In this document: positions 52,190-62,513 of the stretch, piece after piece
Numbering within the stretch: position 1 is the stretch's first letter
How the letters are laid out: every line of letters starts with the position of its first letter
Assembly (NCBI RefSeq): GCF_027921745.1
Contig: NC_079239.1
Location: 2,073,501 to 2,137,500, forward strand
Source: Schizosaccharomyces osmophilus
Lineage: Eukaryota; Ascomycota; Schizosaccharomycetes; Schizosaccharomycetales; Schizosaccharomycetaceae
Length of the DNA stretch: 64,000 bases
Direction: 5' to 3'
The notes under the pieces: model-generated
What the model was told of the DNA's origin: nothing
The model's database searches: none
The model's input: the letters and a program-made list of their open reading frames with translations, nothing else
Position numbers and translations under genes: made by a program

Positions 52190-54739
52190 ATGTGGAAAAT
52201 TCGATGTGTGTGTCCATTTGACGATGATGATGGCTTTACAATCCAATGTGAGAACTGTGAGGTTTGGCAACATGCTATTTGCTTTGAAATTAGCTCGGAA
52301 AACGTTCCTGAAAATTACCTCTGCGAACAATGTCAACCACGCTCGGTCGATACTGACAAGGCTCGTCAAGTGCAGCTTGAACGAATTCAGCAAGAAACGC
52401 TTTTGAAAGTTGCTCCTCGTCGTCGACCTCACGGTGCGAAAACTCGTAGCCACTCAAATTCTCGTCATGCTTCGTCGTCTAGTACATCGTTGCCCCATCA
52501 AGTTACTCATAACCCCTCTAACCCTTCGAATGGATTCATGTCAGCTCCCCCTGCCCCAAACAATCATATTGTCGCAAACACAAATAGCCGAAGAAAGCGG
52601 ACGAGTCATTTATCGCCTCCTTTACCTGAAATCCAAAATCCAACCGTGGCTTATTCATCCTCAATTCCATATTCTCCTCATTTAGAATATGTGCCCTTGC
52701 AATCCAATACATATTCCGTTGAGGCCTCAGAATACGCAAAATCTTTGTCCGGTTTAGATACGCCAAATGCCACTGGCGAGTATATCGACGATCCCTGCTA
52801 TGTGGCTTCCGTACAACCGAAAACGTTTTGCTCTAGTCGATTTGGCTTATTTACTTCCAGGCAATTGGTTCCCGATCAGCCTGTCACCGAAATAATGGGA
52901 AGAATATTCACTCAACACGAGTATAAAAGAGATCCCAAAAACCAGTATCGATTAATTGGTATACCAAAACCTCATGTTTATTTTGACGAAAAGTCTGACT
53001 TAGTAATTGATGCCCGCGTGGCTGGTTCTAAGGCTCGATTCATTCGCAGAAGTTGTCAGCCAAATTGTACTGTTATAAGCTATTTGAATGAAGCTGATAT
53101 CTTCGCCCCTAGCTTTTATTTAGTGCCACTTAAGCCCATTGATTCTGAGTCTGAGCTTACCGTTGATTGGAATTTCGACGCTGCTCATCCATTTCAATGC
53201 TTTGCAAACAATAGCCCCATTCCTTCGTTTACAAAGGAAGAACTTGAGCGCCTGTCATTCATCCTTTCTTCCATCACCTCCAATGCCGATTGTTCTTTTG
53301 CCGATAAGCGTAATTGTTTATTCTCCAAGATTATGAGGTTTATAAAGTTTCCCCAACGTTATGCTTCTAATACAAAGACTCGTTTTCGTGTCTCTACTAT
53401 GTCTCGCGAAGATTCTTTGTCAAATTCACTAGATGAAGAAACCAGAGAGATAAAAGATCGAAACGTGAAATCTTTAAAACAATCATGGCTTATGAAATAT
53501 CGATTGAGGACTCAGTCACCTCCACTAAAGGAAGCGATTGGAGTTAAGCATGACAATGATGTTTTATCATCGAGTGCAAACAAGGCAGGTGAGAATTTTG
53601 AGACAGAGGATAATGCAAAGATGGAGATTGAACACAATAGCGTGTCGAACTCGCCTGCTGCGAATATGGAAGTTGCAGAGAAAAAAGCTATTTCTCCCAC
53701 ACCTCCGTCACCGTCCACATCTCATACACCCCAAACGTATAATATGTCTCCTAAAAGCGATGAATCAAGAAATGGTATGGAGGTACATGTACATGGTCAT
53801 ATACCGGAGGCTGCAGACATCGCACCCTTGACTCCGCCTCATGGTATCAAAACTTATGATTCGTTTGAGGCTTCTTCAATAGATTCTGAACGCAGAAATC
53901 CATCGGAAACTACTTTGCTTTCTAGTAAAGAGGACGAAACTGATATGGATTTCAGTGTTAACAATAACAGAAGAAAAATGACTACAGAAGTTAGGCCGCA
54001 AACGAAAAGGAGGAGGAGCGCAGTCCATGATAGGTCACCGCCAAAAATTAACCCTTTCAGAAGTTTAAGAAATTCGATTGGTACCGATGGCTCAAGTTTA
54101 TTATCATTAAGTCCTATTAGTGAAAAAACAATTAAACCTTCAGGTTCGGTAGTGACCGATCATGTTCCAAGTGAATCAATGAACCAATCGGAATTGAGGT
54201 TTTCCAGCAAAATTGACACAAAAGAAAAACTCGTTGCTCCTAATATGTCTGATTCTGCTAAACTGGTAGCCAACTCTGAAATCAATGACCCTTCTGCAGG
54301 GCACAATAATCAATCCAACACACATATGGATAAGCCAACGTTGGTCGAAGGAAATTTACCGCATAATAGTTTAAATGGAGTGGTTCAGTCTAATTCATTA
54401 GACGAAAGTGCTAGGCCTTCTGTCTCTGAAAGTTTATCACGAAAACATGATATAAATGAGGGTGGTCATTCTATGACTATAGACCAAAAAGTCAACAGGC
54501 AACCAGAAATTAGACGAAGTGATGGGCAAGAGAGAATACCGGGGCCACCATCTTCGGCACCGCCGGCACCCCCGCCTGCTCCTTCATCTGGACCGAAAAA
54601 GCTTTCTCTTTCTGAATATCGACAACGCCGCCAAGAAGTTTTGAAAAGCAAGCAATCAGATTCTGGTGGCGGGTTTAATAATGCTGAGAGGCGGGTTCCC
54701 TCAGCTCCTAATCTAAATACGGCGGCCTCTACTTCGTAA
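52190..54739 (+). CDS. set3: Set3, PHD/SET-domain subunit of the Set3 deacetylase complex
   Basis: Defining subunit of a histone deacetylase complex related to SMRT/NCoR; a reader, probably not an active methyltransferase. One exon, 849 residues. A PHD finger begins at residue 4 (IRCVCPFDDDDGFTIQC, then CEVWQHAICF and CEQCQP) with the zinc-binding Cys4-His-Cys3 pattern. The SET domain covers about residues 215-330 with RFIRRSCQPNC where active enzymes have NHSCxPN, and ELTVDWNFD in place of the catalytic DY; no post-SET cysteines follow. The rest is low complexity, with a polyproline-like segment near the end. No intron is needed, though an upstream exon cannot be excluded. The partner subunit gene snt1 is 13 kb upstream. 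Equivalent to SPAC22E12.11c (from memory). Confidence 0.9.
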   Translation: MWKIRCVCPFDDDDGFTIQCENCEVWQHAICFEISSENVPENYLCEQCQPRSVDTDKARQVQLERIQQETLLKVAPRRRPHGAKTRSHSNSRHASSSSTSLPHQVTHNPSNPSNGFMSAPPAPNNHIVANTNSRRKRTSHLSPPLPEIQNPTVAYSSSIPYSPHLEYVPLQSNTYSVEASEYAKSLSGLDTPNATGEYIDDPCYVASVQPKTFCSSRFGLFTSRQLVPDQPVTEIMGRIFTQHEYKRDPKNQYRLIGIPKPHVYFDEKSDLVIDARVAGSKARFIRRSCQPNCTVISYLNEADIFAPSFYLVPLKPIDSESELTVDWNFDAAHPFQCFANNSPIPSFTKEELERLSFILSSITSNADCSFADKRNCLFSKIMRFIKFPQRYASNTKTRFRVSTMSREDSLSNSLDEETREIKDRNVKSLKQSWLMKYRLRTQSPPLKEAIGVKHDNDVLSSSANKAGENFETEDNAKMEIEHNSVSNSPAANMEVAEKKAISPTPPSPSTSHTPQTYNMSPKSDESRNGMEVHVHGHIPEAADIAPLTPPHGIKTYDSFEASSIDSERRNPSETTLLSSKEDETDMDFSVNNNRRKMTTEVRPQTKRRRSAVHDRSPPKINPFRSLRNSIGTDGSSLLSLSPISEKTIKPSGSVVTDHVPSESMNQSELRFSSKIDTKEKLVAPNMSDSAKLVANSEINDPSAGHNNQSNTHMDKPTLVEGNLPHNSLNGVVQSNSLDESARPSVSESLSRKHDINEGGHSMTIDQKVNRQPEIRRSDGQERIPGPPSSAPPAPPPAPSSGPKKLSLSEYRQRRQEVLKSKQSDSGGGFNNAERRVPSAPNLNTAASTS

Positions 54740-55400
54740 TGAGCCTGATGGTCCCAATGTTTATGGATGAAAGGTTTAATGCAGTAAGGGTAATTTATTA
54801 TGGTGTGGATTGTTGCTTGGTTTATTATTCTTTTTTTGTGGTAATTTTGTTATGGCTTTTTGTTTACACGGAATTTCTTTTTTCGTTTACGAGACTATCG
54901 TTTTATTTGTTTCATGATTCCTTTGTTTTTGTACATACTTTTGCTTTGTGATAGAAGGCTGTCGTTGCTTTCAACGTGCGAATGTTGGAGAGCTCAAACT
55001 ACTTCCATTAAGTCGCTACTGGGGCTTTGATTGTAAGAGCTCGATGTAGCTTGTTTTTCTTGTATAGTATAGTATAATTTAGTTAATATGTTATTCTCGT
55101 TATTATTTATCCTTATACACAATTTTATGGTTGGAATACATTTCAAGTCAGCTTTCACCTTTGGCATGACAATATTTGGATTACTACAAGTAGGAAGTAA
55201 AAAGAAAAAAAAAATAAATAGAAATAATGAATGTAAAGGAAAAGCAAAGAGAATCAATGCTTATGACAAAAATGGCACGCTTTATAAGTTTCTATTATAT
55301 AAAAGCTTAGTGGTCTGGCCGCCAGGTCAAACCAAGCAATACCAAATACTCAGCACAAAGTCGAAGAATATCCACAAACTAAGGATCAAATTAAGCTTAA
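54740..55400. other. Intergenic: set3 3' region and etp1 promoter
   Basis: 661 bases, AT-rich, with an A-run near 55205-55215. Frames such as 55088-55477 are not supported. Confidence 0.5.
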
Positions 55401-57299
55401 ATGAATCCTTTGTGGTTTTCGAGGCCGCCTATAAGCCGAAACGCACTTCAATTGGCAGGAAAAGGGCTTTCTACTAGAGCGTTCTGTCGCTCATCCTTTT
55501 TACCGCAAAAGTCAATATTGGCTCGTGCGTGCTTGGGCAAGACATTGTCAAACAAATTAAATGTCCCTTTTAAACTTAGCTCTCTTAAATCGTTTAATTA
55601 TGGTACCTTAAACAACAGCCGGCTCGTTGCTACGGACGCGCACTTTGAAACGAATAAGAAATTCATTGAGGCCGATAATATTCCTAGTAAAAAAGTCGCT
55701 TTTTGGCTTCTTGGATCTTCAGCATTAGTACTTGCCATCGTTATTGTTGGTGGCATTACTCGTCTTACGGAGTCAGGATTAAGTATTACTGAATGGAAGC
55801 CAGTAAGTGGAGTTATCCCTCCTTTAACTTCTGAACAATGGAATCAAGAGTTTGAGTTATACAAACAGTCACCGGAATTTCAGAAGCTGAATAGCCGAAT
55901 GACAGTGGATGAGTTCAAGCATATCTTCTTTTGGGAATGGTTCCATAGAGTGTTAGGACGAGGTATTGGATTGGTGATAGCAGTCCCTTCTTTCTACATG
56001 TTGGCTAAAGGAAAATATTCACCGTGGTTAAAAAGACGACTCCTTGGATTGACCGGTTTGGTTGCTTTACAAGGAGTCATTGGTTGGTGGATGGTAAAGA
56101 GTGGATTAAGCAAACAAATGTTTGAAGATGGCTCTCATCCACGTGTTAGTCATTATCGCTTGGCTACTCACCTGGCTGCTGCAGTAGCTCTCTACATTGG
56201 ATTAATCTGGACAGGCCATGGCATTCTTCAGCGTCATGCCTTTTTGAAGTCTTTCAAAAATGGAACATCTTCATCAATCAATAGTATGGTTTCTTCTGTA
56301 AAATCCATGAAGGGCTTAAGATTGGGTGCTTCCTCACTTGTTGGTCTTACTCTCACTACTTTATTATCTGGAGCTCTTGTAGCTGGTTTAGATGCTGGTA
56401 TGATTTATTGTACTTTTCCCACTATGGGTGAAGGTCGTTTGGCACCAGCCAAGGAAGAACTTTTGGATGTACGCTATTCTCGTAAGGAAGATCACTCGGA
56501 TTTGTACTGGCGTAATATGTTAGATAATCCTAGCCTGGTCCAATTGCAGCATCGTGCATTAGCTGTTACTACGTTCTTTACCGCTTGTGGTATCTTTTTG
56601 TACGTTCGCATGAAGAAGCGGACTTTACCAAAGAAGATTAGCACCAGTGTTTCAATTGCTACTGGTGCGCTGACAGCTCAGGCAGGCTTGGGAATCCTGA
56701 CTCTTATCCATGTTGTTCCAGTTCCTTTGGCTGTTTTGCATCAAGCTGGTAGTCTCGTTGCTTTGACCGCTGCTTTGTCATTGCTTCAGCGTTTATACCC
56801 AGAATTTGCTCTTCGTAATGTCCGCAGCTGGGTAAATCCAGTTCCTTCAATGCCCTCTACTACGAAACCAGTAACAAATGCTTTGAATCAAAAAAGAACA
56901 TTCCACTCTTTTTCTATGCTGCGCCACTCAGCTACTCAAAAGCCTGCACCTGGTACGGGCATTAAAGTTTATTTTGTGACACCAGAAGGGCGTGAAGTTC
57001 TTATAGAAGGCAATGAAGGTGATAGCATTTTGGACTTGGCACACGGAAACAACATTGATTTGGAGGGTGCTTGTGAAGGATCCGTTGCATGTTCCACTTG
57101 TCATGTCGTTGTTGACCCTGAACATTATGAGCTTTTAGAAGCTCCAGAAGAAGACGAAGAAGATATGCTGGATCTTGCATTCGGCCTGGAAGAAACCAGT
57201 CGACTTGGATGCCAAGTCATTTTACGTAAAGATTTGGATGGTATACGAGTCCGCATTCCATCTCAAACTAGGAACATTCGACTTGAAAGAACGAAATAA
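55401..57299 (+). CDS. etp1: Etp1: haem A synthase (Cox15) fused to mitochondrial ferredoxin
   Basis: A two-enzyme fusion known from fission yeast. The first 480 residues are Cox15, which oxidises haem O to haem A for cytochrome oxidase: about eight membrane helices, [31 protein letters not shown] first, haem-ligand histidines in [30 protein letters not shown] and [10 protein letters not shown]. The last 120 residues are an adrenodoxin-type [2Fe-2S] ferredoxin with cysteines 558, 564, 567 and 604, the same spacing as adrenodoxin. In between, [18 protein letters not shown] looks like a second mitochondrial presequence; in S. pombe the ferredoxin is known to be cleaved free. Both ends are complete; 632 residues against 631 in S. 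pombe. One exon; ATG 55401. Equivalent to SPAC22E12.10c (from memory). Confidence 0.93.
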   Translation: MNPLWFSRPPISRNALQLAGKGLSTRAFCRSSFLPQKSILARACLGKTLSNKLNVPFKLSSLKSFNYGTLNNSRLVATDAHFETNKKFIEADNIPSKKVAFWLLGSSALVLAIVIVGGITRLTESGLSITEWKPVSGVIPPLTSEQWNQEFELYKQSPEFQKLNSRMTVDEFKHIFFWEWFHRVLGRGIGLVIAVPSFYMLAKGKYSPWLKRRLLGLTGLVALQGVIGWWMVKSGLSKQMFEDGSHPRVSHYRLATHLAAAVALYIGLIWTGHGILQRHAFLKSFKNGTSSSINSMVSSVKSMKGLRLGASSLVGLTLTTLLSGALVAGLDAGMIYCTFPTMGEGRLAPAKEELLDVRYSRKEDHSDLYWRNMLDNPSLVQLQHRALAVTTFFTACGIFLYVRMKKRTLPKKISTSVSIATGALTAQAGLGILTLIHVVPVPLAVLHQAGSLVALTAALSLLQRLYPEFALRNVRSWVNPVPSMPSTTKPVTNALNQKRTFHSFSMLRHSATQKPAPGTGIKVYFVTPEGREVLIEGNEGDSILDLAHGNNIDLEGACEGSVACSTCHVVVDPEHYELLEAPEEDEEDMLDLAFGLEETSRLGCQVILRKDLDGIRVRIPSQTRNIRLERTK

Positions 57300-57918
57300 T
57301 TGATACCTCCCTATTCCCTTATATATCTTTGCTTTTAGGACCTAATATCCCGCTATTCCTTATACACGAAGGAAGCTTTATAAAGAGAAACAAAGAAAAT
57401 TATCAGCTTTTCCGTTATAATTTTATCTTCCATATATCCATGTCTTCTTTTAAATTGTCTTACGCCGTGGTTTCCGTTTCAAAACATGTAAAGCCGACAA
57501 CAAATGTCCTTACTTACCTCTACATATAGTATGTTACTAGCCTAGCATAATTTTTTTTTTCTTTTTTTGGTTAGATTACTCTAATAGTAAGTCTACAAAC
57601 ATTTCCCTGAGCATCAAGTTATCGCGAGGAAAAGCTTGATTTCTGGAGGCATTACCAATCATCCTAGAAATTCAATAACATATATGAATTGGATGATGGG
57701 TTTGCTAAAAGACTGCTTACATACAGCACTTTTTAGTTGATATTTCGTTCTTGACTCAAAGCAAAGCCCATCTACTGTAAATAAAATATAGAAAGTCTTT
57801 CAAGATGAAACCTTTTTAATTATGTATGAAATAGAAAATGTTTCAATTGCCCGTCCTTTTCAGGCAGTTAGGAGTATATACCCCAGAGGTATCTCCAATA
57901 GCTCACCGTCCCAGCGCC
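57300..57918. other. Intergenic: etp1 3' region and krp1 promoter
   Basis: 619 bases. It has T9/T7 runs near 57550-57568 and no gene. Confidence 0.5.
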
Positions 57919-60042
57919 ATGGTCTTTGCTTTGCTGTATGGGCCATTGCTCTTCTTGATATGGCAATTCTCTTTGGTTTTATGTACCGAAGTTAATAGAA
58001 ATAATGAATTTATGGTCCATTTGGATCCTAAATCTAATCCATACCTAACGGCTGATGCAATTGGAGCTGTTTATGTTCGCCCTATGCGAAATTTAAAAAA
58101 TCATTATCTGTTTACCTTAAATACAAGTAACGCTAGTAATAATACACTGAAAAAAAGAAATACCGAGCTTGGCATTTTAAATTTCGAAGAGCAAATCCCA
58201 AGATGGCGATACAAGCGTGAAGAGTCCGGAGACGCTATAGAATTGCTGGAGGAATTTCGTGATCATTTTCATTTAGTTGATCCACTTTTATCGGATCAAT
58301 GGCACATTCTTAATTATGAAATACCTGGTCATGACTTAAACCTGCGAGAAGTATGGGACGCTGGTATTTTAGGAGATAATGTAACGGTGGCTTTCGTTGA
58401 TGATGGTATAGATTTTCGTCATCCAGATCTGCAAGCAGCTTACTCTTCTCTTGGCTCTTGGGATTTCAATGATAATATGGCTGACCCGTTACCAAAATTA
58501 TCTGATGACCTGCATGGTACGCGGTGTGCAGGAGAAGTCGCAGGTGCTTGGAATGATGTTTGTGGTGTAGGAATTGCACCAAAAGCCAAAGTAGCTGGTT
58601 TGCGCATTCTCTCGGCTCCCATTAATGATGTGGTTGAGTCAGAAGCGTTAAATTACGGGTTTCAGACGAATCACATATATTCATGTTCATGGGGTCCTGC
58701 GGATGATGGAAGAGCCATGGAAGCACCTCGTTTGGCTACAAGGCGTGCGCTTATAAACGGTATCATTAATGGAAGAAATGGTCTGGGCTCTGTGTTTGTC
58801 TTCGCCTCCGGAAATGGTGGTCATTATCGTGACAACTGTAATTTTGATGGTTATACGAATAGTATATTCAGTATCACTGTGGGTGCTGTTGATATGGAGC
58901 ATCAAGTTCCTTTTTATAGTGAAACATGTGCTGCCCAACTCATTTCTGCATATAGCAGCGGTTCTCGCCGCTCAATTGCGACGACAAATCCAGAGGGAAC
59001 TTGTACCAAAAGTCATGGTGGAACGTCTGCGGCTGCTCCGCTTGCTTCAGCAGTTTATGCTTTGGCGTTATCAATTCGACCAGATTTGACTTGGAGAGAT
59101 ATACAGCATATTACTGTGCATTCAGCAGTCCCATTTGATGTTTCTCCTGATTTCGAATGGACAAAGACTCCTGCTGGATTTCAATTTTCCCATAATTTTG
59201 GTTTTGGAAAGCTCGATGCAAAACGATTTATTGACATTGCAAGCGAATGGCAGCTTGTGAATCCTCAAACCTGGGTTATAAGTCCATTTATTACGGTCAA
59301 CAAGCCCATAAATAAAGCTGAAAACTCATCCGACAGTGAGTTGATTAGTGAGTACTCAGTAACTGAAGAAATGCTTGAAAAAAGCAATATCAAAGGTTTG
59401 GAACAGATTACCGTTAAAGTTTCAATTCCATTCACCTGCAGAGGTGCAATGACAATTGAACTGGAAAGTCCTGCTGGTATTCGGTCCATGCTGGCTACTC
59501 TTCGTCCTTACGATCAGAATAACGAAGGATTTCCTGAATGGACGTTTATGACTGTTCAGCATTGGTCAGAACCCATCTTGGGCAATTGGAAGCTAATCGT
59601 CCGTGATCACAGCAATGGCTGTTCCGGACGTTTCAATTATTGGCAATTGGCATTTTGGGGTGAATCTCAAGATCCCTCTTTGACTATACCTATCCCGTAT
59701 GACACGTTAAGTCTTCCCCCAGAAGGTGCGCTAGGTACGTTTACAGAGAAACAGTTAAACACAACGACTACTGAATCTGTCCCGTCATCCACTTCCTTTA
59801 CTTCCCAAACAGTCTTTCCTACTTCTATTTCTACTTCCACCAGCTCAAGACCTGTCACTATTCCATCTTTCACCCCTTCTGTACCATTCGTTTTGGAAAC
59901 ATCCTATAGAGAGATGCTTGCTTTCACAATGTTTTTCCTTCTACTTGCATTTGTCTTATGTTCCGTAATATGGGTTTGGATTTGTTCATTTTTTAATATG
60001 GCCCCGGTTCCAATGCCTACTCAAGAAATACCAGTCGTCTAA
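57919..60042 (+). CDS. krp1: Krp1, kexin-type pro-protein convertase
   Basis: Golgi subtilisin-like protease that cleaves after dibasic sites, including pro-pheromone precursors; essential in S. pombe. From ATG 57919 it has 707 residues (S. pombe Krp1 is 709). MVFALLYGPLLFLIWQFSL is the signal peptide. Prodomain cleavage is likely at KR 99-100 (WRYKR-EE). Catalytic residues are Asp161 in VDDGIDFRHP, His199 in DLHGTRCAGE and Ser370 in GGTSAAAP, with Asn in ASGNGGHYRDN. A P domain follows (about 460-605), then a Ser/Thr-rich stalk, a membrane span (LAFTMFFLLLAFVLCSVIWVW) and a short tail. An earlier in-frame ATG at 57838 would add 27 residues before the signal and is less likely. Equivalent to SPAC22E12.09c (from memory). 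Confidence 0.92.
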   Translation: MVFALLYGPLLFLIWQFSLVLCTEVNRNNEFMVHLDPKSNPYLTADAIGAVYVRPMRNLKNHYLFTLNTSNASNNTLKKRNTELGILNFEEQIPRWRYKREESGDAIELLEEFRDHFHLVDPLLSDQWHILNYEIPGHDLNLREVWDAGILGDNVTVAFVDDGIDFRHPDLQAAYSSLGSWDFNDNMADPLPKLSDDLHGTRCAGEVAGAWNDVCGVGIAPKAKVAGLRILSAPINDVVESEALNYGFQTNHIYSCSWGPADDGRAMEAPRLATRRALINGIINGRNGLGSVFVFASGNGGHYRDNCNFDGYTNSIFSITVGAVDMEHQVPFYSETCAAQLISAYSSGSRRSIATTNPEGTCTKSHGGTSAAAPLASAVYALALSIRPDLTWRDIQHITVHSAVPFDVSPDFEWTKTPAGFQFSHNFGFGKLDAKRFIDIASEWQLVNPQTWVISPFITVNKPINKAENSSDSELISEYSVTEEMLEKSNIKGLEQITVKVSIPFTCRGAMTIELESPAGIRSMLATLRPYDQNNEGFPEWTFMTVQHWSEPILGNWKLIVRDHSNGCSGRFNYWQLAFWGESQDPSLTIPIPYDTLSLPPEGALGTFTEKQLNTTTTESVPSSTSFTSQTVFPTSISTSTSSRPVTIPSFTPSVPFVLETSYREMLAFTMFFLLLAFVLCSVIWVWICSFFNMAPVPMPTQEIPVV

Positions 60043-60514
60043 TTTCTTTGTTACGCTCTTTATTGTTTCGTGCAGTTTGTTCATGTGTGTATTTTTTCGA
60101 TCTTAATATATTTAATCTGATACATTTTTGGCTATAAAAAAATGACCTTTTGGTTTCGTGTACCTTTATTAGAGATTGAGAATAAAAAACAGAGAAAAAA
60201 TATGAACGCTCCAGTAAATACTACTACAGCTTTCTTAATAACCTTCACATTAGTTTATTGAAACCGTATTTTTTAGAGTCTAACGAATGACTTATTTACG
60301 ATAAGTACTAATCTTGATGAAATGCAAGTAAAACAAACAAGCGTATTCAGCACAAGTTATTATAAAAAAAATCAAATATTATCATCGCTTCTTATTAAAG
60401 ACCCCAATCATTGTTCAGAAATCTAAATCCCTTTGATGGTATCCATCGTCGAAAACCCGAATTTACCAAGTTTCATCAGTAGTCATCAGAAGCATGAAAA
60501 GCTTTCTCAAACTT
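60043..60514. other. Convergent intergenic region, krp1 / rrn10
   Basis: 472 bases of AT-rich DNA containing the 3' ends of both genes. Nothing more seen. Confidence 0.5.
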
Positions 60515-60862
60515 TTACTTTTCTTCTTTTTCTTCAAATTCTTCTAAGCATTCAGACACCATAGCGTTCATCCACTCAGTAACCAAATAACCAAGTCCCA
60601 AAAGTGCCGTTTCATCCATGGATTTAAGCGACTTCTTTCCTGTTGCCATCATATATTCGGCTGAAAAGTCCTGAATACTATGGATTAAATCCTATAAATT
60701 GTTAGAATGCACCTTCAGTTGTGTTTGGGTTCATACAGAATCAGGTAGAGGTTCTGATAATGGCAAAGCAAAATCATATATCAGATTAATGGGAAGCTTT
60801 TCATATGGGTTTGGTAATCGATTTACCGAATTATAAACTGTGTTTTTTCCCGGTTTACCCAT
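60515..60862 (-). CDS. rrn10: Rrn10, RNA polymerase I upstream activating factor subunit
   Basis: A small subunit of the UAF complex that activates rDNA transcription. Two exons, 60737-60862 and 60515-60691, with a 45-nt intron (GTATGA...TCTAAC...TTATAG), coding 100 residues: MGKPGKNTVYNSVNRLPN...PLPDS-DLIHSIQDF...MDETALLGLGYLVTEWMN, ending in an acidic tail. The frame is open upstream for about 30 codons without another ATG, so an upstream exon is possible (a GCAG acceptor-like site lies there). Too short for routine frame listing because of the intron. The call rests on its size, the ALLGLGYLVTEW helix and its position between krp1 and rna1, as SPAC22E12.08 (from memory). Confidence 0.75.
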
Positions 60863-61358
60863 AGAGACATTGAGAGGTGCTTTGGTGTAAGACAGCGATT
60901 CGAAAGCGAAGAAGAGAAAGAATTTCCGAATGCTGCAAAATTAAAAGGTGCGAATTCCGGCAGGAATATCATTTAAATTATTAAAGAACTTGAAATCCTA
61001 TGCTGCTGAAGAGGACGACGTATGGCCATCGTCGTATGTGGTCAAAAACTTTAGTTTCTAAAATAACTACACATCTAAGTAAAAGCTATATTCATTTTAT
61101 ACATTTATTTTTTTCTATATATTTCTACACGTTTGTTCCAAGACGATTCCCATTCCATTAGTCAAAATTAACAGCTTAAAGATACATATGAGACTAAGAG
61201 GTGTTACAGGAAGCTTTAATTAGATGGTGATAAAAGTACAATAATAGTTCTTGCGGCGTTCGAAAGTCCATCTTCATCCTCCATGGTCAATATACTAAAC
61301 GAAATATGCTCGTTTACAGCATATCCGCATGGGGAATTTTAGGGAAAAGCTTTCAAGA
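60863..61358. other. Intergenic: rrn10 promoter and rna1 3' region
   Basis: 496 bases, AT-rich. No gene or RNA recognised. Confidence 0.5.
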
Positions 61359-62513
61359 TTAGATATGAGCCCTAGATAGACTTTCAGCAAGCTTATCATC
61401 ATCTGTAACATCTCTAGCTTTCTCTTCTTCTTCTTCTTCCTCCTCTTCTTCTTCTTCCTCCTCTTCCTCGTCTGTCAACTCTTCCATATCGTCTAGTTCG
61501 TCGAGTTCACCACGACCACGATTGCTAAAGAGTTGACGAAGTTCCTCGACGACATCGTCCTCTTCAGAAAAGCGGTTACCGTTGAGTTCCAAAAACAAGA
61601 TGTCAGGGATTTTCTCCTCAATAACAGACTTTAAAGCACGGACGGATTCTACTTCAATTTCATTGTACTGTAAGCGCAGCGTTTGCAATCCAATGCTTTT
61701 TTGATTTGAGAAAGAATCCACAACAGCAATGGCTCCGTGGTTGGAAAGCAAGCAATCGTTAAGTCCTAGTTCGCGAAGTTGTGGCCATTTGTTAAGGCTA
61801 AGAGCTAAGGCACTAGATCCTCGTTGAGTGAAAGTATTGTCTTGGAGGTCAAGAATACGAAGTTCGGAGCAATAAGCCAGGCCTTCAACCAATAACTGCT
61901 CGATACCTTCGGGGCGAATTCCGTTTTGAACCATTTTAACGGTATGAAGACCACTGTGGGCACGAACGGCGGCAGCCCAATCCTTCATACTACCATTTTC
62001 AAGACGATTACGTCCGCAAATTATTGATCTAAGAAGACCTGCTTGAGTTTGCTTCTTGACATCGCCTAACTTTTGCAAAGCGCGAGCAATCTTTGAGCCG
62101 GCTTCAGGACCTAATCCATTGTTATGCAAATAAAGGTGCTCTAAAGGTGTGTGATTGGAAATAAAATGGATTAAAGGCTCTTGAGCAGTAGGACCAAAAG
62201 CATTGTCGCTCAAACGGACAGTTTTTACCTTGGGGCACTGAAGAAGTGCATGTAAAAGGCAACCAAGGGCTTCAGGAATTTCGTCTTTTACACGTCCAGT
62301 GAAAATGTCGCTGAACTCTGCAACTTCTAAGTTTTTCTTTTTTACAATAATTTCGGCCAACCATTTAGCTGCCTCAGGTCCAATCGTGTTTCCTGAAAGC
62401 ACAATTTCTTTTAGATCATCGTCACTGATGAAGGTAGAGAAGGTGTTTTCTTCGTCTTCTTTAGTGATTTTGTCAAGTTTCAAAGTTTTTCCTTCAATCG
62501 AAAAGCGCGACAT
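61359..62513 (-). CDS. rna1: RanGAP Rna1 (leucine-rich repeat GTPase activator)
   Basis: Cytoplasmic activator of Ran GTP hydrolysis, setting the Ran gradient for nuclear transport. One exon, 384 residues (S. pombe Rna1 is 386, whose crystal structure is known). [20 protein letters not shown] starts the cap. About eleven LRRs follow, such as [57 protein letters not shown] and [28 protein letters not shown] carries the catalytic asparagine/arginine region. The C terminus is a Glu-rich run (about 25 acidic residues, coded by GAA/GAG repeats at 61418-61470) ahead of [14 protein letters not shown]. Equivalent to SPAC22E12.07 (from memory). Confidence 0.93.
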   Translation of the reverse strand: MSRFSIEGKTLKLDKITKEDEENTFSTFISDDDLKEIVLSGNTIGPEAAKWLAEIIVKKKNLEVAEFSDIFTGRVKDEIPEALGCLLHALLQCPKVKTVRLSDNAFGPTAQEPLIHFISNHTPLEHLYLHNNGLGPEAGSKIARALQKLGDVKKQTQAGLLRSIICGRNRLENGSMKDWAAAVRAHSGLHTVKMVQNGIRPEGIEQLLVEGLAYCSELRILDLQDNTFTQRGSSALALSLNKWPQLRELGLNDCLLSNHGAIAVVDSFSNQKSIGLQTLRLQYNEIEVESVRALKSVIEEKIPDILFLELNGNRFSEEDDVVEELRQLFSNRGRGELDELDDMEELTDEEEEEEEEEEEEEEEEKARDVTDDDKLAESLSRAHI

